From: Thalassotalea sp. 1_MG-2023
Lineage (GTDB): Bacteria; Pseudomonadota; Gammaproteobacteria; Enterobacterales; Alteromonadaceae
Assembly: GCF_030546745.1 (NCBI RefSeq)
Contig: NZ_JAUOPD010000007.1
Coordinates: forward strand, 1-64,000
Direction: 5' to 3'
Length of the DNA stretch: 64,000 nucleotides
The notes beneath the pieces were generated by a model, which saw nothing but the letters and a program-made list of their open reading frames with translations, ran no database searches and was not told where the DNA came from. The translations under genes were made by a program, and so were the position numbers. Shown here piece after piece: positions 1 through 8,230 of this stretch. Positions within the stretch are counted from its first letter, which is position 1. Each line of letters opens with the position of its first letter.

Positions 1-77
1 GGGTTATCGCCATTAGAGGCCGAACACAAATATTGGAAAACTTATAACAAGGTGGCCAGTTTTAGTTGACCACTACA
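1..77 (+). mobile_element. Right end of an IS3-like insertion sequence (transposase C-terminus plus terminal repeat)
   Basis: Reading frame 1 is open from the first base to a TGA at 67-69 and gives 22 residues beginning GLSPLEAEHKYW. The order Leu-Ser-Pro followed by an acidic residue is what IS3-family OrfB transposases show at their extreme C-terminus. The stop lies inside a stretch (53-77) reading TGGCCAGTTTTAGTTGACC..., which has the look of an IS3-type terminal inverted repeat, since these repeats usually abut or overlap the transposase end. The rest of the element lies outside the window. Family assignment is from memory of motif and end sequence only. Confidence 0.5.
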
Positions 78-111
78 AGCCTGAGCATTGAGGACGAGGA
101 AAGTTGAAAAT

Positions 112-131
112 CCCCGTATTGTATTACGGGG
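112..131. repeat. Hairpin-forming inverted repeat without T-run
   Basis: Perfect 7 bp arms CCCCGTA and TACGGGG are separated by 6 bases. No T-run follows on either strand, so an intrinsic terminator is not well supported. It lies between the IS end and the first gene; the remainder of 132-267 is AT-rich and shows no ORF. Confidence 0.4.
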
Positions 132-267
132 GTAGATTCCAGACTAAAACAAGCATTGCAGACTAGAGCCTTTAATTTGTTTTGCTTTTTTACAAATTTA
201 ATAATGCTTTAAAAAGGGGTTAACTTTACATAATATTACTTAATAAGATTAAATTTTGGATAGAATA

Positions 268-1131
268 ATGGAAGATAAAAATAAAAATAGGGTATACGAA
301 ACAGGACTATTAATAGGGGCTTTAATATTTCTTTCAGTTTTTTTATTTGGTGTATTTTTGGTTGCTTATAACGATAATTTTTCTAATACAGGGGCGTTTG
401 GTGATTCCTTTGGCGTTTTGACTTCCCTTTTTTCTGGTCTTGCATTTGTAGGTTTGATCGTAACAATTGTTATGCAAAAAGAGGAACTTGCCTTACAGAG
501 ACAAGAGCTCAAATTTAACACACAAGAGCTAACAGCCCAAAAAACTGAAATGACTATTCAGAATAAAACTTTGATGTTGCAACAATTTGAGAATACGTTT
601 TTTAAAACACTTGAAACATTTCAGAATTTACGAAACACAATTCATATAACTACATCAAGCGCACAAACAACAAATGGAACTGAAGCAATATGTTTGATAT
701 ATGGTGACTTTAAACATAGGAAACTTTTAACTAGATTTAGTGAAGGACTCGGAACCGTTAGCTATAAATATAACTCTGATAATTCAAATATTGATGGATT
801 GAATAACTCATATAGAGATTTTTATAAGAAATATTCAGACAGTTTGGGACCGTATTATAGGTCTATGTACAATGCATTAAAACTTGTTAAACATTCTAAA
901 AATGTCGTAGATGATACAAAATTTTATACAAATCTTTTAAGAGCACAGCTTTCAAGTACAGAATTATGTTTATTGTTTTACAACTCTATTTCAGATTATG
1001 GTGAAAAAATGGCTCCATTAGTATACGAATTTGTTTTTCTAAAACATATTAATATAGATGAAATTCCAGAAGAACATATAAATTTATTACAAAATTTTAA
1101 ATCTTCTGGTAGGGTTCAGTTTTCCCCATAA
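268..1131 (+). CDS. Membrane-anchored putative phage abortive-infection protein (PutAbiC family)
   Basis: A 287-residue protein. Two hydrophobic segments lie at about residues 12-36 and 48-68, linked by the motif GDSFG; a long Gln/Glu/Leu coiled coil (EELALQRQELKF region) follows, then FENTFFKTLETF and a C-terminal part with LRAQLSSTELCLLFYN. This order (two membrane helices, GDSFG linker, coiled coil, F.NTFF, LRAQLS) is that of the family annotated as putative phage abortive infection protein, PutAbiC (PF16872). The mechanism is not established. A TTG at 256 is in frame, but the ATG at 268 with GGA seven bases upstream is preferred. It stands alone between an IS end and a terminator, at low GC, which suits horizontally acquired defence cargo. 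The domain call is by recognition, not search. Confidence 0.7.
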   Translation: MEDKNKNRVYETGLLIGALIFLSVFLFGVFLVAYNDNFSNTGAFGDSFGVLTSLFSGLAFVGLIVTIVMQKEELALQRQELKFNTQELTAQKTEMTIQNKTLMLQQFENTFFKTLETFQNLRNTIHITTSSAQTTNGTEAICLIYGDFKHRKLLTRFSEGLGTVSYKYNSDNSNIDGLNNSYRDFYKKYSDSLGPYYRSMYNALKLVKHSKNVVDDTKFYTNLLRAQLSSTELCLLFYNSISDYGEKMAPLVYEFVFLKHINIDEIPEEHINLLQNFKSSGRVQFSP

Positions 1132-1149
1132 TCACCTATGGGGGCTTTT
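1124..1149 (+). terminator. Intrinsic terminator after the PutAbiC-like gene
   Basis: Stem CCCCATA / TATGGGG (1124-1130 and 1138-1144) with a seven-base loop, followed by CTTTT. The stem overlaps the last codons and stop of the gene upstream. Confidence 0.7.
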
Positions 1150-1208
1150 AGTCATCGATCTTATAAGGCTTTAATTCCTAATTCTAAGAAACTTAATAAA
1201 GTTATTTC

Positions 1209-1718
1209 TTAATTTATTTTTATTGATGGAGGAGCATTATTATTCCTCCATCTTTTATCAAATATAAAAGCTTGTTCATCTCTATGTGCCATACATTTAG
1301 CAAAAGCTTGCGTAGATTTTGGTTTTAAACATTCATTAGGGGTTTCATAAAACTCAACCCAAGCGACTTGTTTCTCTCCTTTAAATCGACCACTAAAACT
1401 AATTGGCCTTGTATATTTAATGGGTTTTTGTTTTGAAAAAGATAATTGACGTTTGGTAGCAGGGCGGTTGTTACTTTTAACTTGTTTTTTTATTGTGTTT
1501 TTATTCTTTGAAGCTTTATTTTTACCACTTCTGCAATCTTGATACTCGCTAGCAATCACATGCTCCTCTTTAGCAAGTTGCGCCATTCTTGAAGATGAAC
1601 CACCATTCCTCATGACTTTTTGATGAGATTTTAAATTGTTATATTCTCGTGTGCAGTCTTGTTTTGCATAAACACTATAACTAGACAATAAAAATACAAT
1701 GAAAATTAAACATTTCAT
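1209..1718 (-). CDS. Secreted basic hypothetical protein
   Basis: A 169-residue protein beginning with a typical signal peptide (MKCLIFIVFLLSSYSVYA, cleavage likely after residue 18 or 19). The mature part has four cysteines (near DCTRE, YQDCRSG, NECLKP, AKCMAH), enough for two disulfides. A Lys/Asn-rich low-complexity middle separates a short N-terminal helical part from a C-terminal part with WVEFYETPNECLKP. I recognise no family and assign no function. It probably acts in the periplasm. It is transcribed away from the DUF3653-like remnant and converges on the PutAbiC gene. Confidence 0.65.
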   Translation of the reverse strand: MKCLIFIVFLLSSYSVYAKQDCTREYNNLKSHQKVMRNGGSSSRMAQLAKEEHVIASEYQDCRSGKNKASKNKNTIKKQVKSNNRPATKRQLSFSKQKPIKYTRPISFSGRFKGEKQVAWVEFYETPNECLKPKSTQAFAKCMAHRDEQAFIFDKRWRNNNAPPSIKIN

Positions 1719-1755
1719 AAAAATCCCTCTTTATGTTGTGCATTATTTAACATTT

Positions 1756-2037
1756 TTACATCATTTGTTTATATAAGCCAAATGCTAATAGCTCACTTGC
1801 TTTGATTTTGTAGCCATTAGGTGTAATTAAGTAGTCGTCGCTGAAACGAAAACCTTTCCAACATGAGCTTTTACGTAAAGTAATTTGACGTTGCTTAAGT
1901 AGTTTTATTGCTTGCTTGTTGGGCTTGTCATTAACAATCCATTTTTCAATACAACGTACAGTTACACCTAAGTTTTTGGCGATTTGTATTTTGGAAGTCG
2001 GGGTAATGTCGATAAAACCAGCTAACCTAAAAAAGTT
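1756..2037 (-). pseudogene. 5'-truncated remnant of a DUF3653-like phage/plasmid protein
   Basis: On the minus strand a frame is open from a TAA just upstream of 2037 to a TAA at 1756-1758. It reads FRLAGFIDITPTSKIQ..., then NLGVTVRCIEKW (helix-turn-helix-like), then SSCWKGFRFSDDYLITPNGY and a C-terminus ending SELLAFGLYKQMM. The order of a helix-turn-helix, W.GFRF, L.TP.G and ELLA resembles DUF3653 proteins of filamentous-phage and plasmid origin. There is no ATG, GTG or TTG at the expected start, so I call it a truncated or decayed copy. An unusual start codon is the alternative. Confidence 0.45.
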
Positions 2038-2523
2038 ATAAAATTATTTTGTTCGTTTATAAAATACATTTTATTAACTGTGATACTTCCTTATACAGAT
2101 ACAACACATCAGCTATAAGAATAAAAACATACCAAACCTTACTTTAGTTAATTAGGTTTAATTGAAGGCTGTTAATCCAAGTTAAGAAGTAGATCTTGTG
2201 CTTTTCAGATTCAAGAGGTTACGTGGATTTTGTAAAGATCTTTTTCTACTATTCCCAAGCTAACAGTTAGATCTTCATAGTGCTTGCAAATGAATAACTA
2301 GAACCTCAATATCGTTCAACAAAATCCATACATAGCAAGGGCTGCGAGAAATATAATATATACAAATGCTAATAATCTCTATTAGTTGTATTAAGCCTTT
2401 CTAAGTTGTAATAGCGAAAATACGCAACCACATCATTTCTCATATGCTCACAATTCGGCTGCTAGCTCAGTCATGCTATAACCGTGTTCGATTAATAATC
2501 TAGGGCTACGCATATGTTAAACA
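2038..2523. other. Gene-free stretch inside the accessory region
   Basis: AT-rich, with stops in all frames and no ORF I would defend. A short minus-strand stretch near 2450-2510 reads like LIEHGYSMTELAAEL before a stop, which could be a scrap of a transposase or regulator, but it is too short to name. I see no RNA gene or terminator. Confidence 0.4.
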
Positions 2524-2658
2524 ATGGTGCGAGTATTGAACATGCTTGACCATGCCGACTTATCCACTATACAAGAATATACTTACGTAACCATTAGTGG
2601 ACTGAAAGAAGAGCAACAGAAAACGCACACGTTTGCTAAAACTATTAAGATGATTTAA
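2524..2658 (+). pseudogene. C-terminal stub of a tyrosine recombinase
   Basis: A 44-codon frame from ATG to TAA reads MLDHADLSTIQEYTYV then SGLKEEQQKTH. Tyrosine recombinases of the XerD/phage-integrase group end in L-G-H-A-x-L-S-T-T-Q-x-Y-T-H-V followed by a K-L-K...H..THP tail, and this matches throughout. The histidine of the GH motif (here DH) and the catalytic tyrosine (EYTYV) can be seen. Everything upstream, including the Arg and HxxR parts of the active site, is missing. It is a decayed integrase unrelated in sequence to the intact one at 4822-5718, evidence of repeated insertions here. Confidence 0.6.
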
Positions 2659-2668
2659 ATCTCTGGAA

Positions 2669-2749
2669 TTTATAAATCAAAATAACCAGCTTGGTGATTT
2701 ATAAAATATGGACTATTAAATCATAGTACGCTATAAAGTGATTTATAAC
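2669..2749. promoter_or_regulatory. Three copies of TGATTTATAA upstream of the fic gene
   Basis: TGATTTATAAA occurs inverted at 2669-2679 and direct at 2695-2705, and TGATTTATAAC occurs direct at 2739-2749. The last copy ends 20 bases before the fic ATG and just before its ribosome-binding site (AAGGA). Partial copies lie around 2651 and 2716. The placement suits an operator bound by a repressor, possibly the Fic protein's own C-terminal winged-helix region; that link is inference. Confidence 0.45.
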
Positions 2750-2768
2750 GAGTAAGGACTTTAATCAT

Positions 2769-4091
2769 ATGTATCACTGGCAACAGAAAAACTGGCCTCA
2801 ATTTGAATATGATGCGGCACGCTTTGAGTCGAATGTCAGCGAGTATTCGAAAAAAGTCTACAGCATTGAAGGCGCGTTATCGTTAATTCCCATAAATGAC
2901 CATAACGATGCCTTTGTTCATTTACTGGTAGAAGAAGCATTAAGCACTAGCGCTATCGAAGGTGAGAAACTTAACCGTGAGGAAGTACGCTCATCAGTTG
3001 CACGTTTTCTTGGATTAAAAGAACCGGAGCGTGGTGGTTACTTTCCTAAAGAAAAAGGCATTGCTGCCATGTTGGTTGATGTGCGTAAGAGCATTAAAAG
3101 CCCCATGTCTAAAACCTTACTGTGTCATTGGCACACGCTACTTTTACACGGTAGTGAAGATTATTATGTAAATCCTATTACTAAAGGCGATTATCGTGAC
3201 TCGCCCATAGATGTCATAAGAGAAGATTTATACGGTGAAAGTGAAATCATATACAAAGCACCAGGTCATAATCGCATTGATGTTGAACGGGAAATGGGAG
3301 CGTTTATACAGTGGTATAACAACGCCAATTGTTCAGGACCGATAAAAGCTGCAATTGCTCATTTATGGTTTGTTGCTATTCACCCGTTTCAAGACGGTAA
3401 TGGCCGAGTAGGTAGAGCGATTGCTGAGCATGCCTTATTTCAAGATTTTTCGAAACCGCCGCTTTTTAGTATGTCGAGCATGATAAATGCTCATCGTATG
3501 GAGTATTACCAGCAACTTAGAAGCACCAACTCCAGCTTGCAAATTAATGAGTGGATAGCTTGGTTTGTGGAGCTAGTGAAAACTTCGCAAGAGAAGTCAC
3601 TTGAGTCTGTTGAATTTGTATTGCAAAAATCAAAGTTTTGGGCGGAATATGGTGAGGTCAAGCTCAACCAACGCCAAGATAAGGTGATGAAAAAAATCTT
3701 CACTGTAGGCGCTGATGGCTTTGTGCGTGATGGCTTAACCAATGAGAAATATCGAGCAATTACAGGTGCGCCACCAGCAACCGCTACAAGGGATTTAAAA
3801 TCACTGGTTGATAATGGCTTACTTTATCCATCAGGTGAAGGTAAGCGTGGCTTACGTTACTTTGTTAACTTCCCACAAGATAATAATCTGTTTGTAAGTA
3901 AAGAAGACGCTCCATTGGTGGATGATGTTAGCTTAAGCAAAATTTTAAAGAAAGTAGAGCGTAACCTTGAGTATTTTCGTGGTGAAAAAAATCCAGGATT
4001 AACAAAACTAATCGACCAATATAAAGCATTGTCATTAGGTGATGAAGCATCGAAGAAAAAGCTTGAAAACCTCTTAAGGAAAAACAGCTAA
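2769..4091 (+). CDS. Fic family protein (DUF4172 N-terminus, Fic domain, C-terminal winged helix)
   Basis: A 440-residue protein. It opens with MYHWQQKNWPQF, the DUF4172-type start of many bacterial Fic proteins. An N-terminal inhibitory motif T-x-x-x-E-G lies at residues 60-65 (TSAIEG), and the catalytic core HPFQDGNGR at 205-213. The core has the catalytic His, acidic residue and Arg expected of an active AMP-transferase, and the inhibitory helix makes it a self-inhibited class II Fic. The C-terminal third (about 300-375) looks like a winged-helix DNA-binding part (REYRAITG-like, TATRDLKSLVDNGLL). Start chosen by AAGGA ten bases upstream. No partner toxin or antitoxin gene is adjacent. The target is unknown; such proteins are frequent in mobile islands. 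Confidence 0.85.
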   Translation: MYHWQQKNWPQFEYDAARFESNVSEYSKKVYSIEGALSLIPINDHNDAFVHLLVEEALSTSAIEGEKLNREEVRSSVARFLGLKEPERGGYFPKEKGIAAMLVDVRKSIKSPMSKTLLCHWHTLLLHGSEDYYVNPITKGDYRDSPIDVIREDLYGESEIIYKAPGHNRIDVEREMGAFIQWYNNANCSGPIKAAIAHLWFVAIHPFQDGNGRVGRAIAEHALFQDFSKPPLFSMSSMINAHRMEYYQQLRSTNSSLQINEWIAWFVELVKTSQEKSLESVEFVLQKSKFWAEYGEVKLNQRQDKVMKKIFTVGADGFVRDGLTNEKYRAITGAPPATATRDLKSLVDNGLLYPSGEGKRGLRYFVNFPQDNNLFVSKEDAPLVDDVSLSKILKKVERNLEYFRGEKNPGLTKLIDQYKALSLGDEASKKKLENLLRKNS

Positions 4092-4821
4092 AAGCGGCTT
4101 CAATATTTGAGAAAATATGTACAAGTGTTTTATGCTGTTTTCAAATCCCGACTAACCGTATGAAATATAAGGATTTCACCTCTATGGTTTCGTTGGTGCA
4201 TTGAGTTAGTAGTATTAATGCTAAATATATTTAATCATTACCATTTACGTAGTGTTACGTAAAATAGGACTCTTTGTTAACTTGCAAACGGTAAAATGAC
4301 AGTAAGGTAAAACATTAATTACTGTAACTAATTCTATAAGATGTAACCCCAGTAAAAACTGGATCCGATCCAACTTTAATTTGAATTAAAGTGTTATGTA
4401 GCTTATGTTCCATTAAAACTCATAATTATTACTTATTAAAATCACGATTTTAAAAGATTATCTGTTGTTTACACGGTAAATCGTGTTACATTAGCTTTAT
4501 AGCCTGTGTTGAGTGCAAATTTATTCAATGTGCTTTGTGATTACTTATCATTTATATCTAGGTATTTTTCACTACAGCCCAATGAAAATACATGCTCTCA
4601 GCATAAATATATTGTTTTATACGTTACGCTACGTGAAATTTAGCTATTATGGTAGCCAATAACACTTATTTTTTTACGTACAATCACCATTGTATTTAAT
4701 AGGTTTATACCACAAAACCTATTTTGGTGATCGGGTTCGTTAATGTTGTTTATAATAAATCACATTATTTTATTGTTATTAAATAAGTTTGTTAATAACG
4801 CATCACGTTTGTAGGTTTTAA
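4092..4821. other. 730 bp gene-free stretch before the integrase gene, with inverted repeats
   Basis: No ORF of note. It holds a short hairpin CCAGTAAAAACTGG (4349-4362), the palindrome listed separately, and several scattered copies of TACGT (near 4254, 4620, 4675). Such repeats next to an integrase gene could be arm-type binding sites or part of an attachment site, but I could not find a matching direct repeat that would define one. Confidence 0.35.
4373..4392. repeat. Near-perfect palindrome ACTTTAATT-TG-AATTAAAGT
   Basis: Two perfect 9 bp arms (4373-4381 and 4384-4392) are separated by two bases. There is no T-run and no flanking gene, so a protein-binding operator or a recombinase site is more likely than a terminator. 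It lies about 430 bp upstream of the integrase gene. Confidence 0.45.
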
Positions 4822-5718
4822 ATGTTTGCAAATAAATCCGCATCAGAAATTTATCTGATGTCACTACAATCAGAACAAAGCCGTGTGACCATGGCTTCAT
4901 TGCTAAATGTTGTGGCTTTTAAATTACAAAAAAAGAAATGTCATCAACATGTTGATTGGTCTTTTTTACATTATGAGCACATTCTTTATTTTCTTTCTGA
5001 TCTTTCATCACAAGGAAAATCTCCAGCAACCATAAATGTATATTTATCTGCACTTAAAGGTGTCGCTAAAGAAGCTTGGCGTAAAAAAGAAATAGATGTA
5101 GAAACCTATCAACACATCAAAGAAATCAAACGTGTTCGTGGCTCTCGTAGTGTTAAAGGACGAGCGCTATCGTTAGATGAACTTAATCAGTTGATTGACT
5201 ACTGCATGATGCAAGATGGTGTCATCGCTATGCGCGACGCTGCTGTAGTGGCATTGGTTTACGGCGCTGGGCTACGTCGACATGAAGCGGCAAATCTATT
5301 GCTGAGTGATTTAAACTTAAAAGAAGCTACTTTGCGGGTGTTAGGTAAAGGAAATAAAGAACGTGTTAATGCCTTACATAACCGTATTTTAGAAATTTTA
5401 GATGTGTGGCTATTAGAGCGTGGTAATGAGCCCGGGCCTTTATTTCTTAGAGCGCGCAAAGGAAATAAACTCATTAATGCGCCGATATCCGGACAAACTA
5501 TTTACGACATTATTATCAGGCGTTATCAAGAAGCTGGTTTAAAACGGTTAACGCCGCATGATTTACGCAGAACGTATGCAACGAAATTACTTGAAAATGG
5601 AGAAGATGTGTTCGTTGTGCAAGATTTAATGGGCCATTCTTCTGTTGAAACCACTAAAAACTATGATAAACGGGCAGATATTGCGAAAAATAAAGCCGCG
5701 AAAGCCCTACCTTTTTGA
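4822..5718 (+). CDS. Tyrosine recombinase (XerC/D-like integrase)
   Basis: A 298-residue protein with an N-terminal SAM-like arm-binding domain (about 5-105) and a C-terminal catalytic domain. The active site is complete: Arg152 (GAGLRRHEA), Lys176 (GKGNKER), His246 and Arg249 (TPHDLRR), His272 (MGHSS) and Tyr281 (NYDKR). Length and motifs fit the XerC/D-like integrases of chromosomal islands. It lacks the extra domain and length of integron IntI integrases, so it is not expected to drive the cassette array at 18.6-27.9 kb. RBS TAGG lies nine bases upstream of the ATG. Its last 12 bases overlap, tail to tail, the end of the solute-binding-protein gene, which places the island edge there. Confidence 0.88.
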   Translation: MFANKSASEIYLMSLQSEQSRVTMASLLNVVAFKLQKKKCHQHVDWSFLHYEHILYFLSDLSSQGKSPATINVYLSALKGVAKEAWRKKEIDVETYQHIKEIKRVRGSRSVKGRALSLDELNQLIDYCMMQDGVIAMRDAAVVALVYGAGLRRHEAANLLLSDLNLKEATLRVLGKGNKERVNALHNRILEILDVWLLERGNEPGPLFLRARKGNKLINAPISGQTIYDIIIRRYQEAGLKRLTPHDLRRTYATKLLENGEDVFVVQDLMGHSSVETTKNYDKRADIAKNKAAKALPF

Positions 5719-6492
5719 TGCTTGCAAACTTGTCCATTGTTGGTTGATTTCACTCAGTTCGCCTGATTCTTGTAAACTCTCAATTGCATCATTAAATCGA
5801 GCCAAATCATGCTCATTCATCGTCGATTTACTTAACATCAAATATATTTCATCCTGATATATTTCTACTGAATGTTCTTCAAATTCATTGAATAACTTAT
5901 ATTTATCAACAAAGGCTCGCATGGTAACCGGATCAACTAAGAAACCATCTAAGTGCCCTTTTAATGTTAACTTTACGTTTTCTTCTAAGTCGATGACCTC
6001 ACTAATATGAGCCCGGAACTCAGCCTGTAAGATCAGTTTTTTATACAATTTACCGTAATAATAACCACCTTCAACGCCGATCATGTAATTACTTTTAGAT
6101 AAATCAGCTAAAGAGTTAAGAACAATGCTTTGGCGCGTTCCTTTTCTTACATACAATTTAACTTGTTCTTTTCTATAAGGCTTGGTGAAATAGGCGTATT
6201 CTGTTCTGTCTTTTGATAATGAAGCGCCCATGGCTATGTCCATTTTACCCATTTTTATATACTGCAAATGACGCTTCCACGGTAATTCAGTATAAGCAAT
6301 ATTGTATCCGGCCTTTTTAACAATTTTATTAAATATTTCAATATCTAAGCCAACTAACTCATGTTGATTATTATGATATTGATATGGATACCAAAGCTCC
6401 CAACCAACCGCAAGGGTTGATTTGGTGTTTGCAGATGCATTAGAAAAGCATAAAAGTGTTACTGTTATAGCAATAAAATTTTTAATATTCAC
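5707..6492 (-). CDS. Periplasmic solute-binding protein, family 3-like
   Basis: A 261-residue protein with a signal peptide (cleavage near ASA-NT, residue 21-22) and a bacterial solute-binding type 3 fold: YPYQYHNNQHELVGLDIEI is the usual N-terminal lobe motif and KMGKMDIAMGASLSKDRTEY the usual ligand-lobe motif. No permease or ATPase gene is adjacent, so it may be a sensor-type or orphan binding protein rather than part of a transporter. The ligand is unknown, amino-acid-like by family. It lies 26 bp downstream of the M23 peptidase gene, last in a likely pyrC-led operon. Its 3' end overlaps the convergent integrase gene by 12 bp. Confidence 0.8.
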   Translation of the reverse strand: MNIKNFIAITVTLLCFSNASANTKSTLAVGWELWYPYQYHNNQHELVGLDIEIFNKIVKKAGYNIAYTELPWKRHLQYIKMGKMDIAMGASLSKDRTEYAYFTKPYRKEQVKLYVRKGTRQSIVLNSLADLSKSNYMIGVEGGYYYGKLYKKLILQAEFRAHISEVIDLEENVKLTLKGHLDGFLVDPVTMRAFVDKYKLFNEFEEHSVEIYQDEIYLMLSKSTMNEHDLARFNDAIESLQESGELSEINQQWTSLQASKR

Positions 6493-6518
6493 AACAACAC
6501 TTCCCTTTATTCGATTAA

Positions 6519-7349
6519 TTATTCAAATGCTTTTAGTGCTAAAGCGGGGTCAAGTTTGACATGTTTCCAATTAATACGCCAATCAAGGTGTGGGCCTGTA
6601 GCACGCCCTGAGGCTCCGATTGCCGCCACTTTATCACCTTTGTTAACTGTATCACCTTCTTTTACATAGCTGTCACTTAAATGTAAAAAGGTTGAAGTAA
6701 CACCATGGCCATGATCGATGATCATCGTGCCACCAGAATAGAACATATCAGGGACGTATAAAGTAACAACGCCTGACGCAGGTGCTATTACAGGGGTTCC
6801 TGTTGGACCGGCGTAATCTAAGCCATAATGTGGCCTACCAGGTTTGCCATTATAGAATCGTTGGCTACCAAATACACCTGTAATTGTGCCAGTTGCAGGT
6901 GCAATAAAACCCTGAGTAAAATCTAATCGACGGCTGGTTTTATTGCGAGCTAAGTAAACTTGTTCCGCGTCTTTTTTTGCTCGTTTAACGTTGTTCGGAT
7001 CAGGATTCATTATTTTTTTTGCGATCCCTTCAACCCGTTGAATATTATATTGCTGTTTTTTAGGTGTTAATTTTTTGGTGTAAACTGTGCCATCTGGCAT
7101 TTCTACCACAAGCTTTTTAGTTTCTGTTTCGTCACGTGAAAAGCCGAAAACAAAATCCCCGTTATCAGACAATAAAAGTTCTTCACCACTTAAGCTGACT
7201 TTACTATTAGGTACCGTTTTGCCAATAATCAAACCGCCCTGCTTAATAACGCCTTTAAGTGTAACTTCTTGAGCTGAAGCAGATATGGTTATCGATGTTG
7301 ATAGCAGAAACCCTGCTGCTAAGTTCACATATTTACTGTAATTAAGCAT
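6519..7349 (-). CDS. Exported M23 (LytM-type) peptidase
   Basis: A 276-residue protein: signal peptide (to about residue 27, SASA-QE), a beta-rich N-terminal domain (30-110), then a LytM/M23 domain (about 150-265). Zinc-site residues His174 and Asp178 (HYGLD) and a HGHG segment are present. The final H-x-H of M23 enzymes reads His254-Leu-Asp256 (TGPHLDWRINW), a substitution I recall in a proteobacterial subgroup; whether it stays catalytic cannot be told here. An in-frame codon at 7385 exists, but the ATG at 7349 has AAGGAG ten bases upstream and gives a clean signal peptide. It overlaps the upstream gene by 8 bp, suggesting translational coupling. Likely role: peptidoglycan hydrolysis or remodelling in the periplasm. 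Confidence 0.85.
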   Translation of the reverse strand: MLNYSKYVNLAAGFLLSTSITISASAQEVTLKGVIKQGGLIIGKTVPNSKVSLSGEELLLSDNGDFVFGFSRDETETKKLVVEMPDGTVYTKKLTPKKQQYNIQRVEGIAKKIMNPDPNNVKRAKKDAEQVYLARNKTSRRLDFTQGFIAPATGTITGVFGSQRFYNGKPGRPHYGLDYAGPTGTPVIAPASGVVTLYVPDMFYSGGTMIIDHGHGVTSTFLHLSDSYVKEGDTVNKGDKVAAIGASGRATGPHLDWRINWKHVKLDPALALKAFE

Positions 7350-8223
7350 GTGCAATGGCTCCTTTACCAACACCTTCGTACGCAATTACGGTAAAATTAT
7401 CTTTAGGCTGTTGTAATTTTAATTGACGAGCAATGTAATCAGCTAATAATTCCACAGTAGAGTCACAATCCACAACTTCGAGAACGTTTGTTTCAACGGC
7501 GATATCAAATCGACCTTGTGGCGCTTGATAAGCAAAGTATTGATGACTGTCTAATAATTTTGAATGTGCATTTTGAGACAGTTGAATATGTTGTTTTGAT
7601 ACCCGATCATCTTCTGAAGCAATATAAATGTCTTGCCAACGATGGCACCAAAAATGCTCTAAGTCAGTAGAACGATTGTCATTATGGAACAATTCAATTT
7701 TAGAACGGTGACCATGTGCAATTCGCTGACAATTACCATCATGTAATTTAAGCCCATGAGTATAATGATAAAAATCACTGTCTATTTTTTCTGGTCGTAA
7801 CGTTAACACTAAGCCAGCCACATTATTAGGTAATTGCGCTAAAATAATAGAGGTAAGATAATCCGTGACAGAAGAAATAGTGATTTCGTTTGTCGGCAAC
7901 TTAGCGAACGCGCATGCAGGTGACTGCAAATAATAATGAGCACGTTTTGCAGATAAGTCTACAAATTCATGATCATGATGAAAGGTAGATTCTGACACTT
8001 GCACCGAAGAACATTGTTCAGGGATCAATAGCTTATGGTCAACTGCATCATCAATAATGGCTTTAATTTGCTTTTTAACGACGGCAAAATCAAGCACCAT
8101 TTTCATATCGTTTAACGAACCATCAAGCAGTACATCAACAATCCAACTCTCACCTACTATTCCTCGTTCAGAACAACAATAGGAAAAATCAATAACGGTT
8201 AAATCTTTGACAAATAATTGCAT
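7342..8223 (-). CDS. Double-length 6-pyruvoyl-tetrahydropterin synthase (PTPS/QueD)-like protein
   Basis: A 293-residue protein made of two PTPS-like halves. The N-terminal half reads VIDFSYCCSERGIVGESWIVDV then VDHKLLIPEQ; the C-terminal half has HGLKLHDGNCQRIAHGHRS, the His-rich zinc-binding segment of 6-carboxytetrahydropterin/6-pyruvoyltetrahydropterin synthases. Usual QueD is about 120 residues, so this is a fused or duplicated form. It could act in pterin or queuosine-precursor metabolism, but the substrate is not evident. It sits 7 bp after pyrC and overlaps the M23 gene. Confidence 0.75.
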   Translation of the reverse strand: MQLFVKDLTVIDFSYCCSERGIVGESWIVDVLLDGSLNDMKMVLDFAVVKKQIKAIIDDAVDHKLLIPEQCSSVQVSESTFHHDHEFVDLSAKRAHYYLQSPACAFAKLPTNEITISSVTDYLTSIILAQLPNNVAGLVLTLRPEKIDSDFYHYTHGLKLHDGNCQRIAHGHRSKIELFHNDNRSTDLEHFWCHRWQDIYIASEDDRVSKQHIQLSQNAHSKLLDSHQYFAYQAPQGRFDIAVETNVLEVVDCDSTVELLADYIARQLKLQQPKDNFTVIAYEGVGKGAIAHA

Positions 8224-8230
8224 TACTTAC

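Noticed and set aside
4822-5718. The tyrosine recombinase as the integron integrase of the cassette array
   Set aside because: At 298 residues it lacks the extra domain typical of IntI, resembles XerC/D-like island integrases, and lies 13 kb from the array with core genes in between.
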